Below, piece after piece: positions 45,439 to 56,208 of a stretch of 64,000 nucleotides of DNA. This DNA comes from Pandoraea captiosa. GTDB taxonomy: Bacteria; Pseudomonadota; Gammaproteobacteria; Burkholderiales; Burkholderiaceae. Both the position numbers and the translations under genes were made by a program. Position 1 is the first letter of the stretch. The number at the start of each line of letters is the position of its first letter. Where the stretch lies: NCBI RefSeq assembly GCF_902459775.1, contig NZ_CABPSQ010000008.1, forward strand, positions 62,001 to 126,000, given 5' to 3'. Below the pieces are notes generated by a model that ran no database searches, had not been told where the DNA came from, and saw only the letters and a program-made list of their open reading frames with translations.

Positions 45439-45743
45439 TTCGAGACTCCTTGTTGCCAAAGTTTGAAGTGTTGTCGCCGACCGTTCGGCGAGTGGGGCGG
45501 TGGTGTATGAGCGCCACGCGGACTCACGTGGACAATGGGCGCTCATGCATCCCCCGGACTCCGGCCGCATGCCCCCTGCATGCGGCCGGCGGGGCCCTTC
45601 CTCGTCGAAACCCGGTCAGCCGGTGCGAAGTACGCGCGAAGCACGCGGGCATCGACACCGTCATGTCATGTGCGCAGCGCCGGGGGAGGCGGTGTGCGGG
45701 TGAACCGGGGGTAAGTTGCTGCGGCGGTGGCGCGTGGCCCGGC
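45439..45743. other. Gap between hyi and glxR
   Basis: 305 bases, GC-rich, with no convincing gene, hairpin or promoter. Its length raises the question whether glxR is co-transcribed with hyi. Confidence 0.5.
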
Positions 45744-46535
45744 TTATGCCGCTTCGCGCAAACCCGCTGCCTTGAACCAGCCGAGGCCGTCCGTCGTGGT
45801 GGTCGCGGGTTTGTACTCGCAACCGATCCAGCCCTTGTAGCCCAGGCGATCCAGGAACGCGAACAGGTAGGCGTAGTTGATTTCTCCCGTACCCGGCTCG
45901 TTGCGGCCCGGGTTGTCCGCCAGTTGCACGTGCGCGATGCGGGCCAGATTCGTCTCGATGGTCTTGGCGAGCTCACCTTCCATGCGTTGCATGTGATAGA
46001 TGTCGTACTGCAGGAACAGGTTGTCCGAGCCGACGGCGTCGAAGATTTCCAGGGCCTGTTTCGTGCGGTTCACGAAGAAGCCCGGAATGTCGTACGTGTT
46101 GATCGGCTCGACCAGCAGGCGGATGCCCTCGGCCTTCAGGGCGTCGGCAGCGAAACGCAGGTTGCCCACGAGCGTTTGCGTTGCGTCTTGCGTCGACAGG
46201 TCGGCGCCTTGCTTGCCCACGAGGCAATTCAATTGCTTGACGCCCAGCGCCTTGGCATAGGTGATGGCTTCGCCCACGCCGTCGCGGAACTCGGCCACGC
46301 GATCGGGGAAGATCGCGATGCCGCGCTCACCGGCCTCCCAGTTGCCGGCAGGCAGGTTGTGCAGCACGAGGTCGAGCTGGTACTGGTTCAGCTTGTCGGC
46401 GATCTGGTCGCGGTGAAACGCATACGGGAACAGAAACTCCACGCCGCGAAAGCCCGCTGCGGCGGCCGCCTTGAAGCGGTCGAGGAACGGCACCTCGTTG
46501 AACAGCATGGTCAGGTTGGCGGCAAATTTCGGCAT
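45744..46535 (-). CDS. hyi: Hydroxypyruvate isomerase
   Basis: 263-residue TIM-barrel enzyme interconverting hydroxypyruvate and tartronate semialdehyde. Hallmarks are NLTMLFNEVPFLDRF, GFRGVEFLFPYAF, LVEPINTYDIPGFFV with the catalytic Glu, and IGCEYKP with the second Glu. Length matches the family. It works with gcl upstream and glxR downstream. Confidence 0.95.
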   Translation of the reverse strand: MPKFAANLTMLFNEVPFLDRFKAAAAAGFRGVEFLFPYAFHRDQIADKLNQYQLDLVLHNLPAGNWEAGERGIAIFPDRVAEFRDGVGEAITYAKALGVKQLNCLVGKQGADLSTQDATQTLVGNLRFAADALKAEGIRLLVEPINTYDIPGFFVNRTKQALEIFDAVGSDNLFLQYDIYHMQRMEGELAKTIETNLARIAHVQLADNPGRNEPGTGEINYAYLFAFLDRLGYKGWIGCEYKPATTTTDGLGWFKAAGLREAA

Positions 46536-46842
46536 TGCGCTGACTCCTCTCTCTCTTTTTAGGGGGTGGTTTCGACGATTCGATGCAAGGGTGACATTCA
46601 GGTAACGTCAGGGTGCTGCGGTACTACGGCTGCGATGCTGCGGTGCTGCGGGGTTTAGCCGGGTTGCGGAGCGCATGCTTTGGCCGTTCACGGGGTCTAG
46701 CCGAAAGCGGAGGGGACGCACGCGCCCCGCAAACCGTTGACACTGCTCGTCGGGTCGAAGACCTGGAGGACGCGCTCGTACTTGCTTCCGAAAGTGCTTC
46801 CGTACGTGCTTTTCCGCATGCGCGTCGTCTGTTTCTTCTGCG
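46536..46842. other. Gap between gcl and hyi
   Basis: 307 bases without a supported gene. Part of it (46612-46660) is rich in imperfect GCTGCGGT-type repeats. No terminator is evident, so readthrough from gcl is possible. Confidence 0.5.
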
Positions 46843-48609
<1,767 letters not shown>

Positions 48610-48739
48610 GTGACTCCTCCAGTGTTCCAATGGGTATGGGTTGATCGTTGTTGGAGGTCACTTTAAGCCGGTACGATTTGTTTGATAAGATCACAAAAGA
48701 TCGTTTTTTTAAGAACAAAAAGTATCGAATGGAGACGCG

Positions 48740-49651
48740 ATGGACCGATTCAAACAGATCGAAACCTTCGTGCAGGTGGCTGAAGCCGGGAGTCTGGCCG
48801 CCGCTGCACTAAAGGAAGGGGTCTCACCTGTCATTCTCGGGCGGCGTATCGACGCGCTCGAAAAACGACTGGGTATCAAGCTGATGTACCGCTCCACCCG
48901 GCGGCTGGCGCTCTCGGAGGAGGGGGGCGCTTTTCTCGAGCGGTGCAAGCAGTTGCTCGGCGACTGGGAGATGGCCGAGAACGAAATCAGCGCCGGGCGG
49001 CACGCGGTGTCCGGCCACCTGATCGTCTCGGCGCCCGCTGCATTCGGCCGTAAGCACGTGGCGCCGCACGCGCCGGCCTTCCTGCGTCTGCACCCCGAGG
49101 TTCAGATCTCCTTCAACCTGACGGATCGCGTCGTGGACATCGTGCGCGAGGGCTACGACATGGGGATTCGTATCGGCGGCTCCGTCGATCCGAACTTCGT
49201 GGCCGTCAAACTCGCCCAGAACCGGCGCGTGGTGTGCGGCACGCCCGCGTATTTTGCTCGCCACGGGCGTCCCAGGACGCTCGAGGATCTGGCCAAGCAC
49301 AACTGTCTGGCGTTCAACCTGCAGGGCGGACAGCAGCGTGGCTGGTACTTCAAGCGTCAGGGCAAGCTCGTGACGACGCGCGTGGCGGGCAATCTCGATT
49401 GCAACGACGGTGAGTTGCTGCACCGCTGGGCCCTGGAAGGGCTGGGTCTGGGGTGGCGTTCCACATGGGAGATTCAGCGTGAACTGCTCTCCGGGGAACT
49501 GGAAACCGTGCTCGACGAGTACGCGCTGCCCGATTACGACATCCTGGCCGTCTACCCGCAGCAGCGCTTTCAGCCAGCGCGCGTGCGCCTGTTCATCGAG
49601 CAACTCCGGCAGATCTATGCTCGTCCGAACTATTGGCTCGAGAACGCCTGA
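48740..49651 (+). CDS. LysR-family regulator next to gcl
   Basis: 303-residue LysR protein. Its helix-turn-helix region is EAGSLAAAALKEGVSPVILG, and the effector domain contains VQISFNLTDRVVDIVREGYD. It is divergent from gcl, making it the probable regulator of glyoxylate use. The 130-base shared region has a repeated AGATC (48689-48704 area) and long T/A stretches suited to LysR binding. GGAG precedes the ATG. Confidence 0.9.
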   Translation: MDRFKQIETFVQVAEAGSLAAAALKEGVSPVILGRRIDALEKRLGIKLMYRSTRRLALSEEGGAFLERCKQLLGDWEMAENEISAGRHAVSGHLIVSAPAAFGRKHVAPHAPAFLRLHPEVQISFNLTDRVVDIVREGYDMGIRIGGSVDPNFVAVKLAQNRRVVCGTPAYFARHGRPRTLEDLAKHNCLAFNLQGGQQRGWYFKRQGKLVTTRVAGNLDCNDGELLHRWALEGLGLGWRSTWEIQRELLSGELETVLDEYALPDYDILAVYPQQRFQPARVRLFIEQLRQIYARPNYWLENA

Positions 49652-49718
49652 CGTGGTGGGAAGGTTGGGGCTGGCGACGCGCCGGCGGGCTTGCTGTTCG
49701 GCACCGATAGGGCGGGAG

Positions 49719-49747
49719 TTGATGATCGACATGAAATCCGCTAGAAT
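49719..49747 (+). promoter_or_regulatory. Promoter of the rpsF operon
   Basis: TTGATG (49719-49724) and TAGAAT (49742-49747) with a 17-base spacer, 67 bases upstream of rpsF. The leader could carry ribosomal-protein feedback control, but I could not identify a specific structure. Confidence 0.7.
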
Positions 49748-49814
49748 CGCGGGTTCTGCAACCTTGCTGCACTGGTTCTGACGCCCAGGCAGCTTTGTCC
49801 ATAAGGAGCACCCT

Positions 49815-50192
49815 ATGCGTCATTACGAAATCGTATTTATCGTTCACCCCGATCAGAGCGAGCAAGTGCCTGCAATGATCGAGCGCTATCGTGGCACGGT
49901 CGAGTCCCGTCAGGGCAAGATCCACCGCGTCGAAGACTGGGGCCGTCGTCAACTGGCCTACATGATCGAAAAGCTGGCCAAGGCTCACTACGTTTGCATG
50001 AACATCGAATGCGACCAGGAAACCCTGGACGAGCTGGAACACGCATTCAAGTTCAACGACGCCGTTCTGCGCCACCTCGTCGTCAAGATGAAGAAGGCTG
50101 AGACCGCACCGTCGCCGATGATGAAGGAAGTGGCCCGCGAAGAAGCCAAGAAGGCTGCCGCGACGCCCGCGACCGAAGCTGCCGCTTCGTAA
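49815..50192 (+). CDS. rpsF: 30S ribosomal protein S6
   Basis: 125 residues. [21 protein letters not shown] and [20 protein letters not shown] are characteristic. The C-terminal 25 residues are Glu/Lys/Ala-rich. An AAGGAG site is present. First gene of rpsF-priB-rpsR-rplI. Confidence 0.98.
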   Translation: MRHYEIVFIVHPDQSEQVPAMIERYRGTVESRQGKIHRVEDWGRRQLAYMIEKLAKAHYVCMNIECDQETLDELEHAFKFNDAVLRHLVVKMKKAETAPSPMMKEVAREEAKKAAATPATEAAAS

Positions 50193-50238
50193 TTAGCGCA
50201 CCGGAACGCATCAGGGTGCCAACGCCGACATTGACCGC

Positions 50239-50541
50239 GTGAATCGCCTACGGCTCGAGGCCAGCATCGTCGAAATCGGCACGCTGCGCTATACCCCGGC
50301 CGGGCTTCCCGTGATCGATGTCACGCTGGCACACGAGGGAACTGCCGAAGAAGCGGGCGTGGCCCGTCAGGTCGAGTTCTCGATACCGGCAGTGGCGATC
50401 GGTCCCATCAGCGCCAAAGTCATGGCGCTGGGACTGGAGAAACCGGCCCAGTGGGCAGGATTTCTCGCCAAGAAGCATCGCAATAGCCGCACCCTGGTGT
50501 TTCACATCACAGCATTGCAAGCATTTGAAAAGGATTGTTGA
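50239..50541 (+). CDS. priB: Primosomal replication protein PriB (N)
   Basis: 100-residue OB-fold single-strand DNA-binding protein of the replication-restart primosome. [20 protein letters not shown] and [14 protein letters not shown] match betaproteobacterial PriB. It uses a GTG start at 50239. It lies between rpsF and rpsR, the conserved location, and ends three bases before rpsR. Confidence 0.95.
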   Translation: MNRLRLEASIVEIGTLRYTPAGLPVIDVTLAHEGTAEEAGVARQVEFSIPAVAIGPISAKVMALGLEKPAQWAGFLAKKHRNSRTLVFHITALQAFEKDC

Positions 50542-50543
50542 AC

Positions 50544-50825
50544 ATGCCGCGTCCTAACGGTAAAAACAAGAAGTTTGATCGCCGCCGCCAACAGCAAAAC
50601 CCGCTGTTCAAGCGCAAGAAGTTCTGCCGCTTCACCGTCGCTGGTGTCGAGCAGATCGATTACAAGGATGTCGAAACGCTGAAGGACTTCATCGGCGACA
50701 ACGGCAAGATCACCCCGGCTCGCCTGACGGGCACCAAGGCGCACTACCAGCGCCAGCTCGATACGGCTATCAAGCGCGCGCGTTTCCTGGCGCTGCTGCC
50801 GTACACCGATCTGCACGGTGCTTAA
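50544..50825 (+). CDS. rpsR: 30S ribosomal protein S18
   Basis: 93 residues, basic. [21 protein letters not shown] and the C-terminal [20 protein letters not shown] are diagnostic. ATG 50544 is preferred over the in-frame TTG at 50535, which overlaps priB. Confidence 0.97.
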   Translation: MPRPNGKNKKFDRRRQQQNPLFKRKKFCRFTVAGVEQIDYKDVETLKDFIGDNGKITPARLTGTKAHYQRQLDTAIKRARFLALLPYTDLHGA

Positions 50826-50852
50826 TCGCCAGTCGACGAAGGAGAATAGATA

Positions 50853-51305
50853 ATGCAAGTGATTCTGCTGGAAAAGGTCGTCAATCTGGGTAACCTGGGC
50901 GACATCGTGAAGGTCAAGGACGGTTTCGCACGTAACTTCCTGATCCCGACGAAGAAGGCCCGCCGTGCCACGAAGGACGCGATCGCCGAATTCGAAGTTC
51001 GCCGCGCCGAACTGGAAAAGGCTGCCGCCGAGAAGCTGGCTGCTGCACAAGCCGAAGGCGAAAAGCTGTCGGGCCTGACGCTCCAGATCGCACAGAAGGC
51101 CGGCGTTGACGGCCGTCTGTTCGGCTCGGTGACCAACTTCGACATCGCCGAAGCCCTGGGCACCCAAGGTTTCAAGGTCGAGAAGATGCAAGTGCGTCTG
51201 CCGAACGGCCCGCTCAAGACCGTGGGTGATTTCCCGGTCCAGGTGGCGCTGCACACCGACGTCGTGATCGACGTCACCGTGTCGGTGCTGGGCGAGCACG
51301 CCTAA
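50853..51305 (+). CDS. rplI: 50S ribosomal protein L9
   Basis: 150 residues. [19 protein letters not shown] and the [16 protein letters not shown] region form the N-terminal RNA-binding domain. A long connecting helix is followed by the C-terminal domain ([14 protein letters not shown]). Last gene before the operon terminator. Confidence 0.98.
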   Translation: MQVILLEKVVNLGNLGDIVKVKDGFARNFLIPTKKARRATKDAIAEFEVRRAELEKAAAEKLAAAQAEGEKLSGLTLQIAQKAGVDGRLFGSVTNFDIAEALGTQGFKVEKMQVRLPNGPLKTVGDFPVQVALHTDVVIDVTVSVLGEHA

Positions 51306-51341
51306 GTCGTACACGCGTCAGCTTCCCGACGCGAATAAAAG

Positions 51342-51373
51342 ACGGAAGTCGGTCCACCGGCTTCCGTTTTTTT
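51342..51373 (+). terminator. Intrinsic terminator of the rpsF operon
   Basis: 11-pair stem with one G-T pair (51342-51352 with 51357-51367), four-base loop and a T run to about 51373. The rest of the gap to dnaB (51374-51590) has no gene that I can support. Confidence 0.9.
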
Positions 51374-51593
51374 ATGCCTGTCAGTTCTGTTGTTGTTCCG
51401 TTGTGTTGGCTACCGGAATGCTCGGTTGCCGGTCATACTCCGACTTGCGCCGAGGGATGTCGACCATCTTCCGGTTGCGCACTCGCTTCCTCCCACGTCA
51501 TCGTTCGATAGCTCCGCCTTATGCTGCCTCCAGGGAAACTGCTGAACAAACCACGCTCGGAAAAATCGTCGCGCAAGCGCGATTTCGCCGGGT

Positions 51594-51621
51594 CTGACCG
51601 GGATCGCGGGGACGGTATAAT
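51594..51621 (+). promoter_or_regulatory. dnaB promoter abutting the start codon
   Basis: Perfect TATAAT at 51616-51621 and a weaker CTGACC (51594-51599) with a 16-base spacer. The dnaB ATG follows the -10 box by only seven bases, predicting a leaderless or near-leaderless mRNA. Confidence 0.65.
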
Positions 51622-51628
51622 GCCCGGC

Positions 51629-52996
51629 ATGAACGCGCCCGATCCACAGCTCGATTCGCTCAAGGTGCCGCCGCACTCCATCGAGGCGGAGCAATCCGTG
51701 CTCGGCGGTCTGCTGCTCGATAACAGCGCCTGGGATCGCATCGGCGACTTCCTGTCGGAGCACGATTTCTACCGCTACGACCATCGACAGATCTATCAGC
51801 ACATCGGACGCCTGATCTCCGGCGACCGTCCCGCCGACGTCATTACCGTTTTCGAATCGCTCTCGTCCGCCGGCAAAGCCGAGGACGTGGGTGGACTTGC
51901 CTATCTGAATGCGCTGGCGCAGAACACGCCGAGCGCGGCGAACATTCGCCGGTACGCCGAAATCGTGCGCGACCGGGCAGTGTTGCGCAAGCTGGTGACG
52001 GTGGCCGACGAAATCGCGTCGGACGCATTCAATCCGCAAGGCAAGGAAGTGCGCCAGATGCTCGACGAGGCGGAGGCGAAGGTGTTCGCCATCGCCGAAG
52101 AGGGCTCGCGCAGCACCAGCGGCTTCCTTGAGCTGCAGCCACTGCTCACGCAGGTCGTCGAGCGCATCGACGAGCTGTATCACCGCGAAGGCGGCAGCGA
52201 CATCACCGGGATTCCGACCGGTTTTGTCGATCTGGACCGCATGACGTCCGGTTTCAATGGCGGTGATCTGATTATCGTGGCAGGGCGCCCGTCGATGGGT
52301 AAGACGACTTTCTCGATGAATATCGGCGAGCACATCGCCGTGGAGGAAGGGCTGCCCGTTGCGGTGTTCTCGATGGAAATGCCGGGCACGCAGTTGGCGA
52401 TGCGTATGCTGGGTTCGGTGGGGCGTCTCGATCAGCACCGCTTGCGTACCGGCAAGCTGGTCGATGAAGACTGGCCGAAACTCACGCACGCCATGCAGAA
52501 GATGAACGAGACGCAACTGTTCGTCGACGAAACGCCCGCGCTCAACCCCATGGAGCTGCGTGCGCGTGCGCGACGTCTGGCGCGTCAGTGCGGCAAGCTC
52601 GGCCTGATCATCATCGACTACCTTCAGCTGATGAGCGGTTCGGGCGGCGGTGAGAACCGTGCGACCGAAATTTCCGAGATTTCGCGCTCGCTCAAGGGGC
52701 TCGCCAAGGAGCTGAACGTGCCGGTGATCGCGCTCTCGCAGCTGAACCGAAGCCTTGAGCAGCGTCCGAACAAGCGTCCGGTCATGTCGGACTTGCGGGA
52801 ATCGGGCGCTATCGAACAGGACGCGGACATCATCCTGTTCATCTACCGCGACGAAGTCTACAACCCCGATACGCCAGACAAGGGCACGGCAGAGATCATT
52901 ATCGCGAAGCAGCGTAACGGTCCTATCGGCCATGTGCGCCTGGCGTTCATCGGTGCTTATACGAAGTTCGACAATCTGGCCGGCCCGCAATACTGA
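51629..52996 (+). CDS. dnaB: Replicative DNA helicase DnaB
   Basis: 455-residue hexameric helicase of the replication fork. The N-terminal domain contains LKVPPHSIEAEQSVLGGLL. The RecA-like motor has Walker A GRPSMGKT near residue 225, IIIDYLQLMSGSGGGENR and SQLNRSLEQRPNKRPVMSDLRESG. No intein is present. I chose ATG 51629 (MNAPDPQ), the family start from memory; ATG 51620 and a start at 51521 lie within or upstream of the promoter. Confidence 0.97.
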   Translation: MNAPDPQLDSLKVPPHSIEAEQSVLGGLLLDNSAWDRIGDFLSEHDFYRYDHRQIYQHIGRLISGDRPADVITVFESLSSAGKAEDVGGLAYLNALAQNTPSAANIRRYAEIVRDRAVLRKLVTVADEIASDAFNPQGKEVRQMLDEAEAKVFAIAEEGSRSTSGFLELQPLLTQVVERIDELYHREGGSDITGIPTGFVDLDRMTSGFNGGDLIIVAGRPSMGKTTFSMNIGEHIAVEEGLPVAVFSMEMPGTQLAMRMLGSVGRLDQHRLRTGKLVDEDWPKLTHAMQKMNETQLFVDETPALNPMELRARARRLARQCGKLGLIIIDYLQLMSGSGGGENRATEISEISRSLKGLAKELNVPVIALSQLNRSLEQRPNKRPVMSDLRESGAIEQDADIILFIYRDEVYNPDTPDKGTAEIIIAKQRNGPIGHVRLAFIGAYTKFDNLAGPQY

Positions 52997-53109
52997 CGCC
53001 CGATTTCCATCTGTTCGGATGCGCGCGCGGCTGCGCACGCCTCCGACGAGGTAGAATGTGACGTTTTTGTGTCGACCCGTCCCCTATCAATACCCGGAGT
53101 TTTCCAATA

Positions 53110-53736
53110 ATGTTCGGTCGCTTCATGCCCACCGAGGGCAAGTTCTTTGACCTGTTCAACCAGCACGCGGCGTGCATGGTTGCCGGCAGCCGCGAGCTGT
53201 CTGCCATGCTCAACGACCTGCCCAATGCCGAGGCACGTACCGTTGCTGTGCAGAACAACGAGAAGAAAGCGGATCGCATCACGCACGAGACCATCGACCT
53301 GATGCACAAGACGTTCATCACGCCTTTCGACCGCGATGAGATCCACAAGCTGATCAGTACGATGGACGACATCCTCGATCTGATGGAAGACGTGGCGACT
53401 GCCGTGTGGATGTACGACATCAAGAGCGTGCCGTCCGAGGCCCGCACGCTCGGCGAGATCTGCGTGAAGTGCTGCGAGCGTGTGCAAAGCACGGTCGCGT
53501 TGCTCAACGACATGGATCGCGCCCGCGACATTCTGAAGCTTTGTGAGGAGATCGACGGTCTCGAATCGGAAGCCGACCGACTGCTGCGCGCATCGCTGTC
53601 GAAGCTGTTCCGCGAGGAAGCCGACGTGAAGGAACTGATCAAGCAGAAGGCGGTGTCCGAATTGCTCGAGTCGGTGACCGATAAGTGCGAGGACGTTGCC
53701 AACATCATCGAAGGCATTGTGCTGGAAAACGCCTGA
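53110..53736 (+). CDS. DUF47 PhoU-like accessory protein of Pit
   Basis: 208-residue all-helical DUF47 protein (PhoU-related). It starts FGRFMPTEGKFFDLFNQHA, and its helices carry acidic metal-binding E--D patterns (ETIDLMHKTFITPFDRDEIHKLISTMDDILDLMEDVA). Such proteins are encoded just before Pit transporters and are thought to regulate them. pit starts 13 bases after its stop. TAGAAT near 53052 could be its -10 box. Confidence 0.9.
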   Translation: MFGRFMPTEGKFFDLFNQHAACMVAGSRELSAMLNDLPNAEARTVAVQNNEKKADRITHETIDLMHKTFITPFDRDEIHKLISTMDDILDLMEDVATAVWMYDIKSVPSEARTLGEICVKCCERVQSTVALLNDMDRARDILKLCEEIDGLESEADRLLRASLSKLFREEADVKELIKQKAVSELLESVTDKCEDVANIIEGIVLENA

Positions 53737-53749
53737 GCGGAGACTTTCG

Positions 53750-54760
53750 ATGGCAACGCTGCACATCAGCCTCTGGCTGGTCGGACTCTTGGTCGTACTG
53801 GCGCTTCTGTTCGACTTCATGAACGGTTTTCACGACGCCGCCAATTCGATCGCCACGGTCGTCTCGACGGGCGTGCTCAAACCGCATCAGGCGGTGGCTT
53901 TCGCCGCCATGTTCAACGTCATCGCGCTGTTCGTCTTTCACCTGAAAGTCGCAGCGACGGTGGGCAAGGGCACGGTGCACCCCGAGATCGTCGATCACTA
54001 TGTGATTTTCGGCGCGCTCGTCGGGGCCATCGCCTGGAACATCATCACGTGGTACTACGGCATTCCGTCGAGTTCGTCGCATGCACTGATCGGCGGTCTC
54101 GTCGGCGCTGCGGTGGCCAAGGCGGGCACGGGATCGCTCGTCGCGAGCGGCCTGCTGCAGACCGTGGCATTCATTTTCGTCTCGCCGCTGCTCGGTTTCG
54201 TGCTCGGCTCGTTCTTCATGCTGCTCGTGTCGTGGCTCTTCTTCCGCACGCCACCGGCGCGCGTGGATCGCTGGTTCCGTCGCTTGCAACTGGTTTCGGC
54301 CGGTATGTATAGCCTCGGGCACGGCGGCAACGATGCGCAGAAGACCATCGGCATCATCTGGATGCTGCTGATCGCGGCCGGCCTGTGGCCGCAGGAAGCT
54401 GCCGAACCGCCGCTGTGGGTGATCATCGGTTGCTACCTGGCGATCGGTCTGGGCACCATGTTCGGTGGCTGGCGCATCGTGCGCACGATGGGGCAGAAGA
54501 TCACGAAGCTCAAGCCGGTCGGTGGCTTCTGCGCCGAAACGGGCGGGGCGTTCACGCTGTTCTTCGCGTCGTGGCTCGGCGTGCCGGTCTCGACCACGCA
54601 CACCATTACCGGCGCCATCGTCGGTGTGGGCGCCACGCGCAAGCTCTCGGCAGTGCGTTGGGGCGTGGCAGGCAACATCGTCTGGGCGTGGGTGTTGACG
54701 ATCCCGGCATCGGCGTTCATTGCCGCCATTGCGTGGTGGGTCGGCAAGCAGTTCCTGTGA
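53750..54760 (+). CDS. pit: Low-affinity inorganic phosphate transporter Pit
   Basis: 336-residue PiT-family secondary transporter moving phosphate (as metal phosphate) with protons. The duplicated signature is GFHDAANSIATVVSTG at residue 23 and GHGGNDAQKTIGIIW near residue 190. SSSHALIGGLVGAAV and STTHTITGAIVGVGAT are the paired conserved loops. About ten hydrophobic segments. It forms a two-gene unit with the DUF47 gene. Confidence 0.95.
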   Translation: MATLHISLWLVGLLVVLALLFDFMNGFHDAANSIATVVSTGVLKPHQAVAFAAMFNVIALFVFHLKVAATVGKGTVHPEIVDHYVIFGALVGAIAWNIITWYYGIPSSSSHALIGGLVGAAVAKAGTGSLVASGLLQTVAFIFVSPLLGFVLGSFFMLLVSWLFFRTPPARVDRWFRRLQLVSAGMYSLGHGGNDAQKTIGIIWMLLIAAGLWPQEAAEPPLWVIIGCYLAIGLGTMFGGWRIVRTMGQKITKLKPVGGFCAETGGAFTLFFASWLGVPVSTTHTITGAIVGVGATRKLSAVRWGVAGNIVWAWVLTIPASAFIAAIAWWVGKQFL

Positions 54761-54802
54761 TGCGGTTTGCCGTCGACCGACGGCGGCAGGCGTCAGAAAC
54801 AG

Positions 54803-54835
54803 AAAAAGCGGCTTCGGCCGCTTTTTTTGTTTTTC
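54803..54835 (+). terminator. Intrinsic terminator after pit
   Basis: Eight-base stem capped by a TTCG loop (stem 54805-54812 with 54817-54824; flanking A and T tracts extend pairing), followed by TTTTGTTTTT. Confidence 0.9.
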
Positions 54836-54893
54836 ACCGGTGATTGAAATGGCAAATCGGCATCATCGGGACAATCAATTTCAATAGTTAATT

Positions 54894-54912
54894 GCGATTG
54901 ATTATCATTTTT
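54894..54912. promoter_or_regulatory. Fur-box-like sequence
   Basis: Matches 13 of 19 positions of the classical GATAATGATAATCATTATC consensus, 36 bases before a small SD-equipped reading frame. The region is strikingly AT-rich. Confidence 0.4.
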
Positions 54913-54948
54913 TCATAGCGTTTTTTTTGAGTCCCGCAGGAGGCTGAC

Positions 54949-55053
54949 ATGACCCCATTGATCCGATCGCTTCGCCATCATCCGCTGCGCCTGTTGATGG
55001 GCGCTGCGATCAACCTCGGCGGTGCGGCGACCTTGCTCGTGCATCTGCATTGA
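54949..55053 (+). CDS. Small hydrophobic peptide (34 codons), unknown
   Basis: MTPLIRSLRHHPLRLL followed by MGAAINLGGAATLLVHLH: a basic N-terminus with a hydrophobic C-terminal half long enough for one membrane helix. A near-perfect AGGAGG lies six bases before the ATG. It follows the pit terminator and so should have its own promoter, in an AT-rich region with a Fur-box-like site. I do not recognise it. It could be an iron-regulated small membrane protein or a fortuitous frame. Confidence 0.5.
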   Translation: MTPLIRSLRHHPLRLLMGAAINLGGAATLLVHLH

Positions 55054-55141
55054 CGTGACCCTCAAGCAGATTGTGGCCCGTGCGCGGCGTGCGGTAGGGG
55101 CTTCGCCCGATGGGCACGACGGATCTCGCCGGCAGGCGTGA

Positions 55142-55978
55142 CTACATCGAACTGTTGGCGAAGCGTGCGATCGGATCGTCGTCCTGAGCCGGTGGGGCGG
55201 TGAGGCGGGCAGTGCTGCTGGGCGATGTCGCCTGGGGTGTTTCCAGCGGCGAGGCCGTAGATGCTGTCAATGGACGATTCGGTGCCGTATTCATGGGCAC
55301 GTTCGGCAGAGGAGCCGCAGCCGGTGCTTCGGCAACCGTCGCCGGTGCGGAGCGGTCGACGTAAATCGTATTGCCTGCGGGGGCCTTGTTGGCGGCCACG
55401 CGGCGCACACCGTCGATACGCTTTGCCCAGTACGGGATGAAAATGCTCTCCAGCCGTACGGTGCCGCCGGAGTTCGGCGCATGCACGAACTTCCCTTGTC
55501 CCACATAGATGCCCACGTGCGAATGCGGGCGTCCCGTGGTGTTGAAGAAGATCAGATCGCCTGAGGCGAGGTCGTCGCGCTCCAGAACGGTGCCTACACC
55601 GCTCATGTCCGCGGTCGTGCGGGGCAGATTGACGCCGGCGGCGCGCGCCACCACATAGCGCACCAATCCACTGCAATCGAAACCGGAATCGGGTGTATTG
55701 CCGCCGTAGCGGTAAGGAATGCCAACGAGGCTCATCGCTTCGAGCGTGATTTCTTCCTGGCCGGCGCTGCGCTCCGGACCGACGGTGCGGTTGCCATAGT
55801 TCGCACTGCCACCTTGCCGCACGGTAGGGCCGGAAGAGCATGCAGCAACCAGCAGGGTCAGCGCCAGCACCCCGGCGCTTCGCCACGGCACGCCGGCCAG
55901 CGTTGTGGGTGACGTCTTGCTACGGGCCATCGGACGAGTCGGGGAACGAGACATGCTCGGCGGGCGCTGGATTGGCAT
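55142..55978 (-). CDS. NlpC/P60 peptidoglycan endopeptidase lipoprotein
   Basis: 278-residue cell-wall hydrolase. A signal with lipobox LLVAAC anchors it to a membrane. The NlpC/P60 domain has the catalytic Cys in GGNTPDSGFDCSGLVRYV and the His in RPHSHVGIYVGQG. The C-terminal 80 residues are Pro/Ala/Thr-rich. It probably cleaves peptide stems during growth or division. The start is uncertain: ATG 55978 has TAAACT at 55985-55990 just upstream (leaderless type), while 55954 and 55930 give shorter signals but have no good ribosome binding site. Confidence 0.9.
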   Translation of the reverse strand: MPIQRPPSMSRSPTRPMARSKTSPTTLAGVPWRSAGVLALTLLVAACSSGPTVRQGGSANYGNRTVGPERSAGQEEITLEAMSLVGIPYRYGGNTPDSGFDCSGLVRYVVARAAGVNLPRTTADMSGVGTVLERDDLASGDLIFFNTTGRPHSHVGIYVGQGKFVHAPNSGGTVRLESIFIPYWAKRIDGVRRVAANKAPAGNTIYVDRSAPATVAEAPAAAPLPNVPMNTAPNRPLTASTASPLETPQATSPSSTARLTAPPAQDDDPIARFANSSM

Positions 55979-56143
55979 GCGCAGAGTTTACGACGCTTGC
56001 CGTGCGAATGCATCGCAAAAGTGCCGATTTTCGGGCCTTTTGTAGCATCGACGTCACAAATTTGCGGCTTCCCGGGCGATTTCGTCGGCGCAGTGCCATG
56101 GTTCCTTGAGGGAAGCGCGTCGATGGCGTGGTTATGCTTCGCA

Positions 56144-56170
56144 CAAAAAAACGGCGCCCGAGGGCGCCGT
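56144..56170 (-). terminator. Intrinsic terminator of phoH
   Basis: On the minus strand, an 8-bp GC-rich stem (56151-56158 with 56163-56170) with a four-base loop and a T run of seven. It lies 39 bases past the phoH stop. Confidence 0.9.
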
Positions 56171-56208
56171 CTTGTCCGCATCGATCCCCGAGATGGGGTG
56201 GGGTAACG

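Noticed and set aside
51629-52996. Possible intein in dnaB, a common insertion site
   Set aside because: The protein has normal length and continuous motor motifs.
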